A stretch of 64,000 nt of DNA, from positions 601,415 to 665,414 of the forward strand of contig NW_017804431.1 of assembly GCF_001625305.1 (NCBI RefSeq), given 5' to 3'. The translations under genes and the position numbers were made by a program. Position 1 is the first letter of the stretch. The number at the start of each line of letters is the position of its first letter. The notes under the pieces were generated by a model that was given only the letters and a program-made list of their open reading frames with translations, searched no databases and was not told the origin of the DNA. Positions 30,991-42,371 of this stretch are shown in pieces. Origin of the DNA: Branchiostoma belcheri (Eukaryota; Chordata; Leptocardii; Amphioxiformes; Branchiostomatidae).

Positions 30991-31462
30991 AAAAAAAACT
31001 CGATGGCCTGGCACTAGCTTCGGCTTGCTTTCATTATTGTATCATCACTATCATGATGTACATAGGCAAATCATAACGTGCCGTTTACTAGGAGAGAACC
31101 ATCATGCAGGCAGCTGACTCTTTTACTTTAGCTGCGATAAGGTTGGTCAGTATCTCCCTCCAGCAGCGTGCTTCTGGTAACGATTGTGGCACTTTTTTAT
31201 CTCAAAGATAACATTATTCCTGACAATCTTTTGAGGGCAGTCATGCCAAAATCATGGTCAATATTTCCTCTAGCATGAGTAATGGGTCTCATAACTTTGG
31301 TAAGTTTTCCATTGCCAATGCGAGGCATCTGATGTTCAACTGATCTTAACTCTGGGTATCGACCTGAACATTGTTCCTGCTTCTAAGGTGATGTACATGG
31401 AGTAGCTTACACTTCCCCAACGCTTTTACAATGCATATAATGTATGCATACTATATATATAT
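30991..31462. other. Intergenic, no gene seen before gap
   Basis: Plain sequence that becomes TA-rich immediately before the assembly gap. Confidence 0.4.
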
Positions 31463-31721
31463 NNNNNNNNNNNNNNNNNNNNNNNNNNNNNNNNNNNNNN
31501 NNNNNNNNNNNNNNNNNNNNNNNNNNNNNNNNNNNNNNNNNNNNNNNNNNNNNNNNNNNNNNNNNNNNNNNNNNNNNNNNNNNNNNNNNNNNNNNNNNNN
31601 NNNNNNNNNNNNNNNNNNNNNNNNNNNNNNNNNNNNNNNNNNNNNNNNNNNNNNNNNNNNNNNNNNNNNNNNNNNNNNNNNNNNNNNNNNNNNNNNNNNN
31701 NNNNNNNNNNNNNNNNNNNNN
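31463..31721. other. Assembly gap (259 N)
   Basis: Undetermined bases bounded by TA repeats on both sides. The gap probably arises from the TA microsatellite itself. Confidence 1.
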
Positions 31722-31733
31722 GTAACTATACTA

Positions 31734-31812
<79 letters not shown>
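31722..31812. repeat. (TA)n microsatellite
   Basis: About 35 TA units follow the gap; six more precede it. Confidence 0.95.
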
Positions 31813-31813
<1 letters not shown>

Positions 31814-31828
31814 CATAAACATAACACT

Positions 31829-31958
31829 TAAGAAACGTATAGAAACTGAAACAGGCTTTGAGGGACTGGAACGTATTTCAGCAATAAACGACAAGCAGTT
31901 CTGTAGATCAAACTTTGTCCGCTCCACCTCTTCGGAGGATGAATGATGATGATGATTA
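31829..31958 (+). mobile_element. RTE-type LINE 3' tail, copy 2
   Basis: AAACTGAAACAGGCTTTGAGG, CGTATTTCAGCAATAAACG and GGAGGATGAATGATGATGATG match the copies at 15228 and (inverted) 60391. It ends in a GAT run and abuts the TA repeat upstream. Confidence 0.75.
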
Positions 31959-32183
31959 TATATTTTAGGTGTTATTATATTTTATCCATTTGACTATCTT
32001 AATAATACCTTTTGTCAAGACTGACGCTAATTCAGTCTGCTGACTGCTATGTCAGATTGTGTTAAGTTTCTTTCAATAATTGAAAACAAATTATCATAAT
32101 CATAAGAAGATGAGAGGTGACGCTTTTTTCATCGTGTTCCAAGAGCCTCTTTATCGCTCCCGACAAGCTCGCTACCGGGGTGG

Positions 32184-33165
32184 AATGTACCTTCTGTGCT
32201 TTAATGGGCAAAGGTCCAAACCAGGGCATCCCGCCAAACATTTAACCATGTAAGACGTCTGTCTTCGCGCCAATGACAGGACGTAATTAGAACGTTGTGG
32301 ACTCCTAACTAGTTTTCCGACGTGGCCTTGACGGGAGAGTTGTAGCCCAGTCTATTTGCGTCAGCAGAATAATTAGCTTTACCTCGACAGCATGCCATCG
32401 CCGATTATTCAGCTGAAAAACAATGAAGAACAATATTTCATGTGGCTTCTTTAATCTAAATGCTGACTCGTTGTAGCGTTGCGGAGTTTAGGTCAGTTAG
32501 TAACTGTGTGATTACACTCCATTTTTAGCTTTGCTGTGATGAGATGATACTGACAGGCCTGCTCGAATGTACCTTCTGTACTTCAATGGGGAAAAGTCCA
32601 AACCAGGGCATAACGCCAAACGTTTAACCATGTAAGACGTCTGTCTTCGCGGCAATGACAGGAGGTAATTAGAAAGTTGTGGAATCCCAACGAGTGCCTT
32701 GCCAGGATGTCACCGCCGATTATTCAGCTGAAAAACAATGAAGAACAATATTGTATGTGGCTTCTTTAATCTAAAAGCTGACTCGTTGTACCGTTGTACT
32801 TCTTCTTCTAAATACTTCTTTTTCTGAGACAAAACCGATAATAAATGAATCACTGTTACCTTTACCCTTTTTTTAGCTTTGCTGTGATGTGATGTGACTG
32901 ACAGGCCTGCTTAAATGTACCTTCTGTACTTCAATGGGCAAAAGTCCAAACCCGGGCATCCTTCCAAACGTTTAACAATGTCAGACGTCTGTCTTCGTGC
33001 CAATGACAGGACGTAATTAGAAAGTTGTGGAATCCTAACGACTTTCCCGACGTGGCCTTGACGGGAGAGTTGTGGCCCAGTCTATTTGTGTCGTTTGCGT
33101 CAGCAGAATAATTAGCTTTTTCTCGACAGTATGCCACAGCCGATAATTCAGCTGACGGTTGGAGA
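32184..33165 (+). repeat. Tandem array, 348-382-bp unit, three copies
   Basis: AATGTACCTTCTGT begins units at 32184, 32566 and 32914. Shared blocks include AAAGTCCAAACC-GGGCATC, GACGTCTGTCTTCG, ACGGGAGAGTTGT and CGTCAGCAGAATAATTAGC; the last two are missing from copy 2. CCGATTATTCAGCTGAAAAAC is present at least twice. A partial fourth copy lies at 35337-35590. No coding frame is conserved. Confidence 0.85.
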
Positions 33166-33169
33166 CGTG

Positions 33170-34175
33170 CTGGCGCCTGAAACGGCTGCCAAGAACATTC
33201 TGGTCACTTTATTATCAATACCTGTTGCATTGGCATGTGAAATGCATCGAAACCCCTAAATTTACAGTCTTCATACAACCATAGGAACGTGCCAAGAAAA
33301 TTTTGGCCACAATATTATCAATTCAGAAGAGCTTACATAACGAACGTTTGCAATGCCGATATCTTCTACGCAGACCAATTTGAAACACCTGTTACATTGG
33401 CATGTGAAATACATCGAAACCGCTATTAAAATTTACAGTCTTTATACAACCATAGGAACGTGCCAAGAACATTCTGGTCGATAAATTGGCCACTTTATTA
33501 TCAATTTAAAAGGGCTTACATAACGAACGTTTGCATGGTGATATCGTCTACCGCAGCCCAATTTGAAACGCCTGTTGCATTGGCATGTGAAATGCATCGA
33601 AACCCTATTAAAATTTACAGTCTTTATGCAACCATAGGAACGTGCCAAGAACATTCTGGTCAATGAATTGGCCACTTCATTATCAATTCAGTAGGGCTTA
33701 CATAACGATGGTGATATCTTCTACGCAGCCCAATTTGAAACACTTGTTGCATTGGCATGTGAAATACATCGAAACTCCTATTAAAATTTACAGTCTTTAT
33801 ACAACCATAGGAACGTTCCAAGAACATTCTGGTCAATAAATTGGCCACTTTATTATTAATTCAGAAGGGCTTACATAACGAACGTTTGCAATGTCGATAT
33901 CTTCTACCGCAGACCAATTTGAACCACCTGTTGCATTGGCATGTGAAATGCATCGAAATTCCTATTAAAATTTACAGTCTTTATACAACCATAGGAACGT
34001 GCCAAGAACATTCTGGTCAATAAATTGGCCACTTTATTATTAATTCAGAAGGGCTTACATAACGAACGTTTGCTATGACTGTGATGGATTCTTCGCAGTC
34101 CAATTTGAAACACTTGTTGCAAGTGGATATGGAATGCATCGAAAGCCCTAATGTAATTTTACAGTCTTTATATAG
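33170..34175 (+). repeat. Satellite-like array, 171-184-bp unit, about 5.5 copies
   Basis: ATAGGAACGTGCCAAGAA recurs at 33281, 33452, 33634, 33807 and 33991. Units include CATTGGCATGTGAAATGCAT, AAATTTACAGTCTTTATAC and GGCCACTTTATTATCAATTC. The spacing alternates between about 172 and 183. Short ORFs in both directions repeat with the unit and are not taken as genes. Confidence 0.92.
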
Positions 34176-34940
34176 CCAAGAGACAAGGTAGGTATGTATA
34201 CGAGCAAAGTGACTTGAAGAGTAGGATATTGTATTTATTTATTTTGCATTTCTGGTATAACAAGTTTTACCCAGACAGAATGGCATATACCTTATAAGGA
34301 AGAGATTCGGGCACATTACAGTCACCAAACAATTTATCTGTTGCCAATTCATTTGACTCTCGTAGTGATGGCATCTTTTTCCATTTTTTGCATAGCCTAA
34401 TATTGTCACGTATAAATATCACGAAAACTTGATTTCAACGGTTTCTAAGCTCCATTATCTGCTACCCTTTTCGATTTAGGGTAGTAAATGTAAATTCATG
34501 CTTTTTACATCCTCGTGGGTTTTCAGTAGGTTTAGGCACGTTGCCTTTACTGAAAAGCTCTAACACTACAGTATTTACGTCTTTGTAGAAACGATAAGCG
34601 TTAACTTGACAACACGGCATCTGCGAACAACCTCGCAGCAATGTCGTGTTATAACCAAAAATTGCCTGCTGACATACTTGATTAATCGTAAACAATAAAT
34701 TTGGTACTTTATTGTCCGTTTAAGAGTACTACGTAAATCACGTTTTACCATCTTTTCACTCTAGGTAGAAATTCTACACATCGCAATTTGATTCGGCGGA
34801 TGAAAAATTCAAGGAGCCTTGACCTTTTCGGCACATAAACCTCTTCAGCTGTTACTTTTACTACTTCTGGTGGTATAAAAGTCATAGCCAGTCATCAATT
34901 ATACTTAAAGACAGCAGGTATGGTGCTTCAGGATATTGCT
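34176..34940. other. Intergenic, one unexplained minus-strand ORF
   Basis: A 77-codon minus-strand ORF (34695-34462) contains GCSQMPCCQVNAYRF and KPTENPRGCKKHEF. I do not recognise it, and no splice sites or partner exons make it convincing. Confidence 0.3.
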
Positions 34941-34953
34941 GCATTGTGTCTTT

Positions 34954-35213
34954 TTTTTAACATATACATGTATATTCCAACATACAACCACAAGACGTGG
35001 TGACGGCACACTCAAGTTTTTTTTTCAATTTATATCAATGCCGCCACCAACATAGTGGACACTACAATACTCATTTTCACCTGAGCGAAGTGAGGAAAGT
35101 CGTGTAAAGAACCTTTCCCAAGGGCACAAGATCAGTGGCATGTCAGGACTCGAACTCGGAACCCTCTTGGTTCCGAGCTAGTCGAGCACTCTGCCGCTGC
35201 GCCACGCGACCCC
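34954..35213 (-). mobile_element. tRNA-derived SINE, copy 2 (inverted), with target repeat
   Basis: This is the inverse of the SINE at 21510 and 39221. The B box reads GGACTCGAACT in inverse (35147-35157), and the A-box region is near 35180-35205. The T run at 34951-34958 is the A-tail. TGTGTCTTT occurs on both sides (34945-34953 and 35218-35226), extending imperfectly to about 13 bp, consistent with target-primed insertion. Confidence 0.88.
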
Positions 35214-35336
35214 ACAATGTGTCTTTGGGATCAGAGACTAACAAGAATGATCGTAAGCTTTCTAAGTTCAACACTGTTTGACATTCTACAAAATAAAAAA
35301 ATGATTTTACTGCGAATTCTTTCCGGGCTGGCTCAT

Positions 35337-35590
35337 TCTAAGCATAGGTGAACAAACAGTGAAGAGCAATATTGCATGTGACTTCTTTAATCAAAATGCT
35401 TACTCGTTGTAGCGTTGTACTTCTTTTTCTGAAGCAAAATCGATATAAGATGAATCACTGTTTATTACCTTTACTCTGGAGAGTGTAGAGTAAGGAAGTC
35501 GTATTTGTCTTTTAGTAGCTGTATGATTACACACACATTTTTAGCTTTGCCGTGATGAGACTGTCAGGCCTGCTTGGTTCAGGAACAATA
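35337..35590 (+). repeat. Detached partial unit of the 32.2-kb array
   Basis: CAGTGAAGAGCAATATTGCATG, CTTACTCGTTGTAGCG and CAGGCCTGCTTGG follow the order of the 32184-33165 array. The unit lies 2.2 kb downstream, beyond the 180-bp satellite and a SINE. Confidence 0.75.
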
Positions 35591-38392
35591 TGGCCTGCTT
35601 CCAAGAAATGCCAGCCAACCGTGCCTCCATTTTTTAAACGGTTGTACCTGTAACTGTGTATATTGCATACCTACACGGCTCTAGTTAGGGGTAAACATTT
35701 CTTACAAAAGGCCATATTAGACTTTCAACTCAGTTGGGGTTTCAAGAGTAGCACCTCTTCTCCCAAATCAGAAACACCAGTGACAAGCGACAAACTGATC
35801 TAGTAGGAGAAGCAGGGGTTATGTGAGGAACATTCCCTAGTATTCTCTTTCAACCGGAACGGGTTTTGATCCGCATCACTATAATCGAAAGGTAAAAGTA
35901 ACACCAACACCTTTCTTGCTGTAAACTTTCAACTAATGACGAAATATAAATCTGAAATGTGATGCATTAAGTTAATCGTATTATCAATGATATGCCTTAC
36001 AATAAAGAAAACCTATGTAAAATATCCAATTAACATGTGAACATATATCCTCGTAAGTAGCTTTACAAGATAATGCTTGATAACTACAGGTTTACCACAG
36101 GGTTAAAGATCTAATTTGTTCTGCGTTGTGAACCTCTTCAAGAGCATTTTGAAGTTTGTTCAAGGTACATAGGACTCAATTTTCTAAAGCCGAAAGCAAT
36201 TTTACCAGGATAATCGGGTGAATCCAACAAAGCTATACCGTTAAAATACCTTACAGTCTTACAAAAAGTCACTACGTACGTACTGAACTTGATTTGGTCG
36301 CCTTTGTTGACCTGACCTGAACTGTTGTACATACATTTCAGATTTCATTGATCATATACACACTGACCCGAGTATAAACTGCACGGAGACATGGCAGTTA
36401 GTCTATCGATATTGTCTAATGCAGAAGGGCCTCAGTTGCACTTCCTGTTACCTTGACTTTAGATGCCAATTAAAAGCGTGTTATTTCTGCCTAAGCAACG
36501 ATTTCACGCCCTTTACTGGCATTTGCCATCGCCGGTACATCGTGTAGAGAACTGCAACGGCGCCGCCAAGACGGGAATTACTCAAAACTGAGGCAGTGTA
36601 CATAGGGACTTTTCCCTCAAGGATTTACTCGCTGTGTAAAAGAAAAATAATGAATATAAAACATATTAATTTTTTCATTTAACATGCGATATATACATAC
36701 ATTCTATACATTATGATAGTTATTTTTTTATTCGTATACCAAGCAGACCTTCTGACATTTGTATAGATGAGGTTTAGGAAACATAAAGCATGACTTATGA
36801 CAGTTATTTTCTTTTTTTAAGTCATCACATCTATGTTGTTTCCCGGCCACCCAGATATTTTTCTCTAAAGGTCTGGAGGGTCAATTACCGAGAGCATGTA
36901 TACATCCGACTGCCTTTGCACATTTCAATCAACACAGAGGCAAGGACCTGAAGTATGAATGTTTCAGGCGTTGTTTTATTCAGACGATACAAGGCTGACA
37001 GACAAGGTTCCTCTGTGGCCAGATGATTAATATAGATTACATTAGCCTTTCCGTCCTTGGGTAGAATTTGCCATTCCTCCCTTGATGTTGACCTTCAAGG
37101 ATGGTCAGGTTTGACCTCTAGAAAAGTACAGAGGTCTTTTCCACCGTCTTATTCATTAGCTAAGGAGGGATCAATCTTAGTTTACTGGTTGTTAGAAGGG
37201 ATGGAAGGTTCCTTAGCTGAAAACAGATCAGAGAGCTGACTTCGAGCTAAAAACAGGAAGATGGTATTGATGAGGGAAACGAAATGTGAATGGTTGACGT
37301 TAAAAATGCATTAACAGGCAAAGCCTTCAAAGGCTTGAACATGAATAATATCTTTATGGCAATCGTATTGTATATATCAGTTACGTTGCTATATTTGCAT
37401 CATTTCACTTTTCTTGACTCGCTATGGAATCACCAATAGAGTTAATTCAACAGAATATAAATCTAGAGAAAAATTGACTATTCTCATTTTTGAAAGTAAA
37501 TACTGGAAAGAAATTTTCTCCACAAAGTTGTACCCCTGAACCACATACATCTACAAACTATCTTATTGAAGAAGTCGCTGTTGTTTTCTTCTTTCAGTTC
37601 GACCTTGACCATCTACTCTGATGTATGTGAATATGTGCTTAGATTAATACTCATGGTTGTAGTTTTTGAAATCCGTCTATTACTGTAACATTAGATAGTA
37701 AGAGAAGATATAGCTCTTAGCTATCTGAGATTTTATTCGGTTGCTGCCATTATCTTCTTCCCTCGTACACTGTAATGGCACTTACAATATGTATCTTGTA
37801 CGTTTATGTGGTCTTTAAGTCTTATATCACTGATCAAACTACTTGCTGCAGGATCTTTTGTCATAAAAATTCAAATTAATTCAGTCATTTTGCAGGAAAT
37901 AGCTGGAAGTGTCTGATTCGTTTCAATGTGGACGTGGTATGACCTCAAAAAACCCTTATAATTTATAAACAGACGTGGCCTTGTTGGCCGTTACATTGTA
38001 ACAGGCAATACCATACATCGAGGCAGTTTTCAGCATTGCATCCCAACATTGACATTGACAAATCGCACACGTACGGGAGCCGCCCAGATCCTTTATTACA
38101 GAAAATGCTGTGGAGACACTGAGAATTTCATAACCTGCAGAAGCTAAAAAAAAAACTGGAAACAAATGAAACTTTGAACGGTATCTTGTCATCTGGATTT
38201 GCTCAAGACTTTAATCAATTAATGGGATTTCAGGGCCTCCGCCTGAAGAGGCATAAAAATAATAATACTAATGTTTTTTTTTCAATAACGCAATATTTCT
38301 AAAGCTTCGTTGCTAAAACTACTGGTACAGGTGATTTCCGAAGAAAGGCTGGGTATATTCTCTGCACAAAAAATTAGATACCAGTAGAGTTG
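35591..38392. other. Long plain intergenic stretch
   Basis: About 2.8 kb without recognisable exon, RNA gene or mobile element. ORFs here are short and lack family motifs. It may hold regulatory DNA, but nothing in the sequence singles it out. Confidence 0.45.
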
Positions 38393-38566
38393 GGTAATGT
38401 TTACTTTGTCTTTTTTAATAAACACTTCTGAACTTTACAATGGCAGTAAATAAAAGTCAAGTACGGTGATACCGGACATAACAAGGGTTGTACAGGAAAT
38501 TACTGCAATTGCTCTTTATTTACTACCATTGTAAAGCCAGATACTGTGTACATAGTAAACATTACC
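38393..38566 (+). mobile_element. Small MITE with internal hairpin, copy 2
   Basis: Ends GGTAATGTTTAC / GTAAACATTACC. Internal arms CTTTACAATGGCAGTAAAT and ATTTACTACCATTGTAAAG are inverted repeats. It matches 23131-23281 but is longer by 23 bp, mainly in the right internal arm. Confidence 0.85.
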
Positions 38567-38869
38567 TGAGTTTACAACCTTTGGTAAATCCAACTTTTCG
38601 TGCAGTGGAATTTGCGAAGTAGATAACGCTTTTTATCTATCTTTTGCCGTAATGATGTTATGGGTATTATTTGTAAGATTTTCAGTTGAATCATGTGTCC
38701 TAAGAAATAAAATGTGCTGAAAAAGATAAGAGCCCTTCAAAATCCCCTCGACAGTCTGCTTGTTTAGATTTCATATTATGTTGACTTATCAATGACACAT
38801 TATGTCTTAAGGATAGATTATATAAACAGTTTTAATCGTCAGGATTTAAGAATTAGGGCCTTATCAACC

Positions 38870-38925
38870 TCTGTAAAGCCTGATAAAGAAACCGAAGTAG
38901 TTGTGGAAACATTATCCTGTGAGTA
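38870..38925 (+). ncRNA. Decayed hammerhead-like motif
   Basis: CTGATAA (38880-38886), AGAAACCGAAGTAGTTGTG and GAAACATTATC have the same layout as the motif at 18551 (core, stem II, GAAAC). The G of the CTGANGA core is an A and stem II is poorly paired, so this copy should be inactive. Confidence 0.3.
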
Positions 38926-39220
38926 TTGAGAAAGATCTGTGAGTATTTAGAAAGATTCAATTTCGGATTTGTCCATGAATATGATGAATCATTTGTAATA
39001 ACTCTATGTTCCTGTTGCCGGCTCCTCTCAGAATTTTAATTTCTGTAAAGCTGAATAAATAATTAAATACATAAATAAACTTGAGCACCGAATTAATTGC
39101 TTAACTGCCAACTTGGTCACGTCTGTTCGAACAGAGAATCTTTCCACTCTGAGTCAACAGCTCTAAAAAAGCATCTCGTCACCGAATTGCCACCTAGTCA
39201 CTTGCTCAAATGTTCTGCTT
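38926..39220. other. Intergenic, no feature seen
   Basis: AT-rich sequence with a GAATAAATAATTAAATAC end, possibly the tail of the decayed retroelement to its left. Confidence 0.35.
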
Positions 39221-39461
39221 GGGGTCGTGTGGCGTAGCAGCAGAGTGCTCGACTCGGAACCAATAGGTCCAGGGTTCGAGTCCTGACATGCCACCGATCT
39301 TGTGCTCTTGGGAAAGGCACTTGACACGACTAGCCTCACTTCGCTCAGGTGAAAATGAGTATTGCGTTGCCCCTGTGTCGGTGGCGGCATTAATATATGT
39401 TGAAAAAAACTTGTACCGTCACCACGTCTTGTGATTACATGTTGGAATAATAAAAAAAAAG
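39221..39461 (+). mobile_element. tRNA-derived SINE, copy 3
   Basis: The best-preserved copy. Head GGGGTCGTGTGGCGTAGCAG, perfect B-box GGTTCGAGTCC (39273-39283), body GCTCTTGGGAAAGGCACTTG and CAGGTGAAAATGAGTATTG, and tail AATAATAAAAAAAAAG. Confidence 0.9.
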
Positions 39462-39613
39462 AAATGTTCTCCTTGTTCTTATCGATGTCACTCTGACTGA
39501 CTGCCTTTAACGTGTCATACGACCGTACGGGGAGGATCCCCGCATTGCCAGCGACTCTCATTTAAAACGAGAAAACGTAATTAATTCCTGACACAATTTA
39601 TTACTACATTGTA

Positions 39614-39830
39614 TTAATAGAGTTAGATTAGTATAATCAGTGTCTCTCTTTTGTTATACATTGTTTATGAAGCAGACCAGATTTCTATTACAGTTAGTAG
39701 AACTGTTAGATATTCTCAACACCACCATATGTGTATGTTAACACCACTAACAAATTATGTATATTTTGCCATACGTTGTACCCGCTACTTCTGTTGCGCA
39801 ATAAAGTTCTTCTTCTTCTTCTTTAGGTCG
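39614..39830 (+). mobile_element. LINE 3' tail with CTTCTT end, copy 2
   Basis: Matches 30793-30990: GTTAGTAGAACTGTTAGATA, CATACGTTGTACCCGCTAC and TTGCGCAATAAAGTTC, ending in a TTC run. A related shorter tail (TTGCCATACGTTGTATCC, ATTGCGCAATAAACTTG) lies at about 41165-41218. Confidence 0.7.
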
Positions 39831-40381
39831 CCTCTGACGAAAATCCATACGTTCTGCGAGAATGCGAGGCGAAGATAACCAAATTGGGTAGAGCTTAAAA
39901 GCTCGCCAGCTGCCCACACGTGGAGAATGAAGGTATGGCGGAGAGCTGTGTGGTTATAGGAAAATCCCTGCCAAACTCGGCACGCATTAGACATAACCTT
40001 CTCCGCCGTCTCCTCCTTGGAAACACAAACACGTATGTTAAACCATTTCGTGAATGTGGTACGCTGGCGCTGAAGTTGGCGACTATAGCTACTGCAAACA
40101 GAACTTGAAACAAACGGAATATTTATTCTACGATATTCAAACTGCTTCTAGATTAAAGTCCATTAATTATCAGATGTACAGACTGCAATACCTTTAAACG
40201 TTTGGATGACTTATGATTTGAAATACCCCATCTCTCATGCATAACAACCTTACTTACTACTTTTACTATATTTACCAATTGATGAGTATGCTGACATCTT
40301 TCCTGTAACTAACTTAAACTTCCAAAACAATTCATTGGATCCAATTTCAAGCGTTGAACATCACAGTTGAACATCATTATG

Positions 40382-40460
40382 CTGCTCATTCACTCACTCA
40401 CTCGCTCACTCACTCCTCACTCACTCACTCACTCATACACTCACTCACTCGCTCACTTAG
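40382..40460. repeat. (TCAC)n microsatellite
   Basis: Imperfect CACT/TCAC tetranucleotide repeat with CACTCGCT variants. Confidence 0.92.
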
Positions 40461-41160
40461 TCTAATGCCGACACCCTGTCTCAAAAGTATGCTCCATCAA
40501 CTGAAGGTTCTTCGTCTGTCAGCCGTCTCGTGATTTGGATTACCCACGAGCCCTACAATGGCGACCTTACAGTGTAGAACAACTTTATTATTCCCCCGCT
40601 GACAACACTCTGCCATAACGGTTTATCTCAGAGTAAACCTGTTGCTCCGGATCGTCACCCCAGCCGCTTGCTCCCCGGTAACATTTGGCACGCTCGGAGG
40701 GACGCCTAACTCAATCTCTGCCCCTTCACGCCTCGTCTGTCTTCCCTGATCCACCCGCCAGCCGGGGGGCTGTCTCGTGTTCCTGCAACAAAATCGATGA
40801 GAAAACCTATTAAAATGTTTTATTTCCCCAAAGACGCGCCGTGGGAGTACCTCACAGAACATCACAATGCGCGTTTTGTACGCCCAGACTGCGGACCTTT
40901 GGGAAAGGAGCTGCTTTTAATTACTCGATTAGGCCGAGCTCATTAATCAAGCCGGTGGTAGGAAGAGAAGCAGCTGGAAGGAAGCCTCTCAGTTATTAGT
41001 AGTGAAGAGAAAACGACCCTGTCGACACGAAAACATCCATCTTACAGGATCGCGGGAGAACTGATGGGACGTGATCGCTGTTTAATTGCTTTGTCCTCAG
41101 TCTGGGGTCGCCAGAGCTACCTATAGAGCGGCATATAAAGTAGTCTATAGTTTTTAAATG
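40461..41160. other. Unique, GC-richer stretch; possible regulatory DNA
   Basis: The 40600-41110 part is richer in GC than its surroundings. It has no coding frame I trust and contains TAAT-rich motifs such as TTTTAATTACTCGATTAGG and CTCATTAATCAAGCC. This is compatible with a conserved non-coding element, but cannot be shown from one sequence. Confidence 0.3.
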
Positions 41161-41164
41161 TTAT

Positions 41165-41218
41165 TTGCCATACGTTGTATCCAATGCAATTATTGCGCAA
41201 TAAACTTGACTTGACTTG
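41165..41218 (+). mobile_element. Short LINE 3' tail (TTGCGCAATAAACTTG)
   Basis: TTGCCATACGTTGTATCC and ATTGCGCAATAAACTTGAC followed by TTGACTTG match the ends of the 30.8 and 39.6 kb tails. Only the last 55 bp are present. Confidence 0.6.
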
Positions 41219-42371
41219 CTGTGGACTCGCCCGTACTTGTTGCTCAGTACCACCCCCCCCCCCCCAAACCCGTCAGCGGTGGACAGGCCCTGCAGCAGCA
41301 GCTTACTGATCGGACAGGCAGATTCCCACTCTGATAACCTGTTATTTCCAGGTGGCAGGTAAATTGAGGATGAGCGTCATTTTGTTGTTGACTATGCATT
41401 ATATAGAAATATTCCTCTGTAATTTTTACCTCTGCTTCGTACATGACCTGTACTTACCTTGAGAGCATAAGGTCTTTCATTCATTGAATAAATCAATGAA
41501 TAGAAACAGTACATAGACGGTGGGAGGCATTGACGCTCATAATCATCTTTGAGAATAAATAATTTCCTAGCAACGAAGATATTAGACAGATCTGGGTCAT
41601 CTTGCATGTCTTTTAAAACTTTATAATCAAATGCAACGGATTTTATATTCTTGTGCGATAGTACGAAAGGTAATTTACTTCAGGGTAAAACTAGCATTAA
41701 TCACAAAACAAAAAAAAAACAGTTTCTCATCCAAGCTACAGGATATGCTCAGACGTTACAGTTAGCATCCACTACCTTTCGTCATTGACCCCACCCAATG
41801 CACAAATATGAAATATTTTACGAGATCCTAGGGTATTTTTAAAACCCATGAAGTTTTACCAAAAAAGTAAAGGTAATAAGGTGAGGATGGGGCAAGGTGA
41901 AAGCAAAGGCTATCATAGTTCATAAACTGCAGTGTATGATGCATATTAATACTCCCATGCGTAAGGCATTTAAGTTGAAGTTAATATGCCTTTTGAAATC
42001 CCACAGGTTCTATAGCTTGAGTACAAATCGCATCCAGCGATCCGGCTATAAGCTCTTTTCCATTTGTAGTCCTACAGGGAGCAACAAGCCGCTCATTCAA
42101 GACTACTGATGCCTTCCGGGCCTCCTACACGTGGGGCGAATGTAGTAGCAGAATGGTTGATTCAATTCTCTAAAAAATTACAGCCCAGTTGCAGCCCGAA
42201 GGTCGAATTGTCAGGCTTGTTTACTAATAACTGTACAGTCAGATCTTCATACTACTACAAATACATACTAAGATATAAAGGATCAACTTATTTATCACAT
42301 ATACATATATTATTGTAGTCAGCGATCTTGTAGATAAAATTAAGAGAACATATTAAACGTCACTCTAAATT
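41219..42371. other. Intergenic up to gap, no gene seen
   Basis: Plain sequence with a C homopolymer run near 41253. No exon or repeat was recognised. Confidence 0.4.

Noticed and set aside
31431..31946. Long + strand ORF across the first gap
   Set aside because: It is open only because N is not translated as a stop, plus a (TA)n run; no real sequence supports it.
33442..34023. Series of 60-77 codon ORFs on both strands
   Set aside because: They recur with the 172/183-bp unit of the satellite-like array, with no reason to see them as genes.
34462..34695. Minus-strand 77-codon ORF with several cysteines
   Set aside because: No family recognised, no splice signals or neighbours; left as unexplained, not as a gene.
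39221..39300. tRNA gene
   Set aside because: A and B boxes are present, but the sequence continues into a SINE body with an A-rich tail and recurs at three sites; no 3' acceptor stem is formed.
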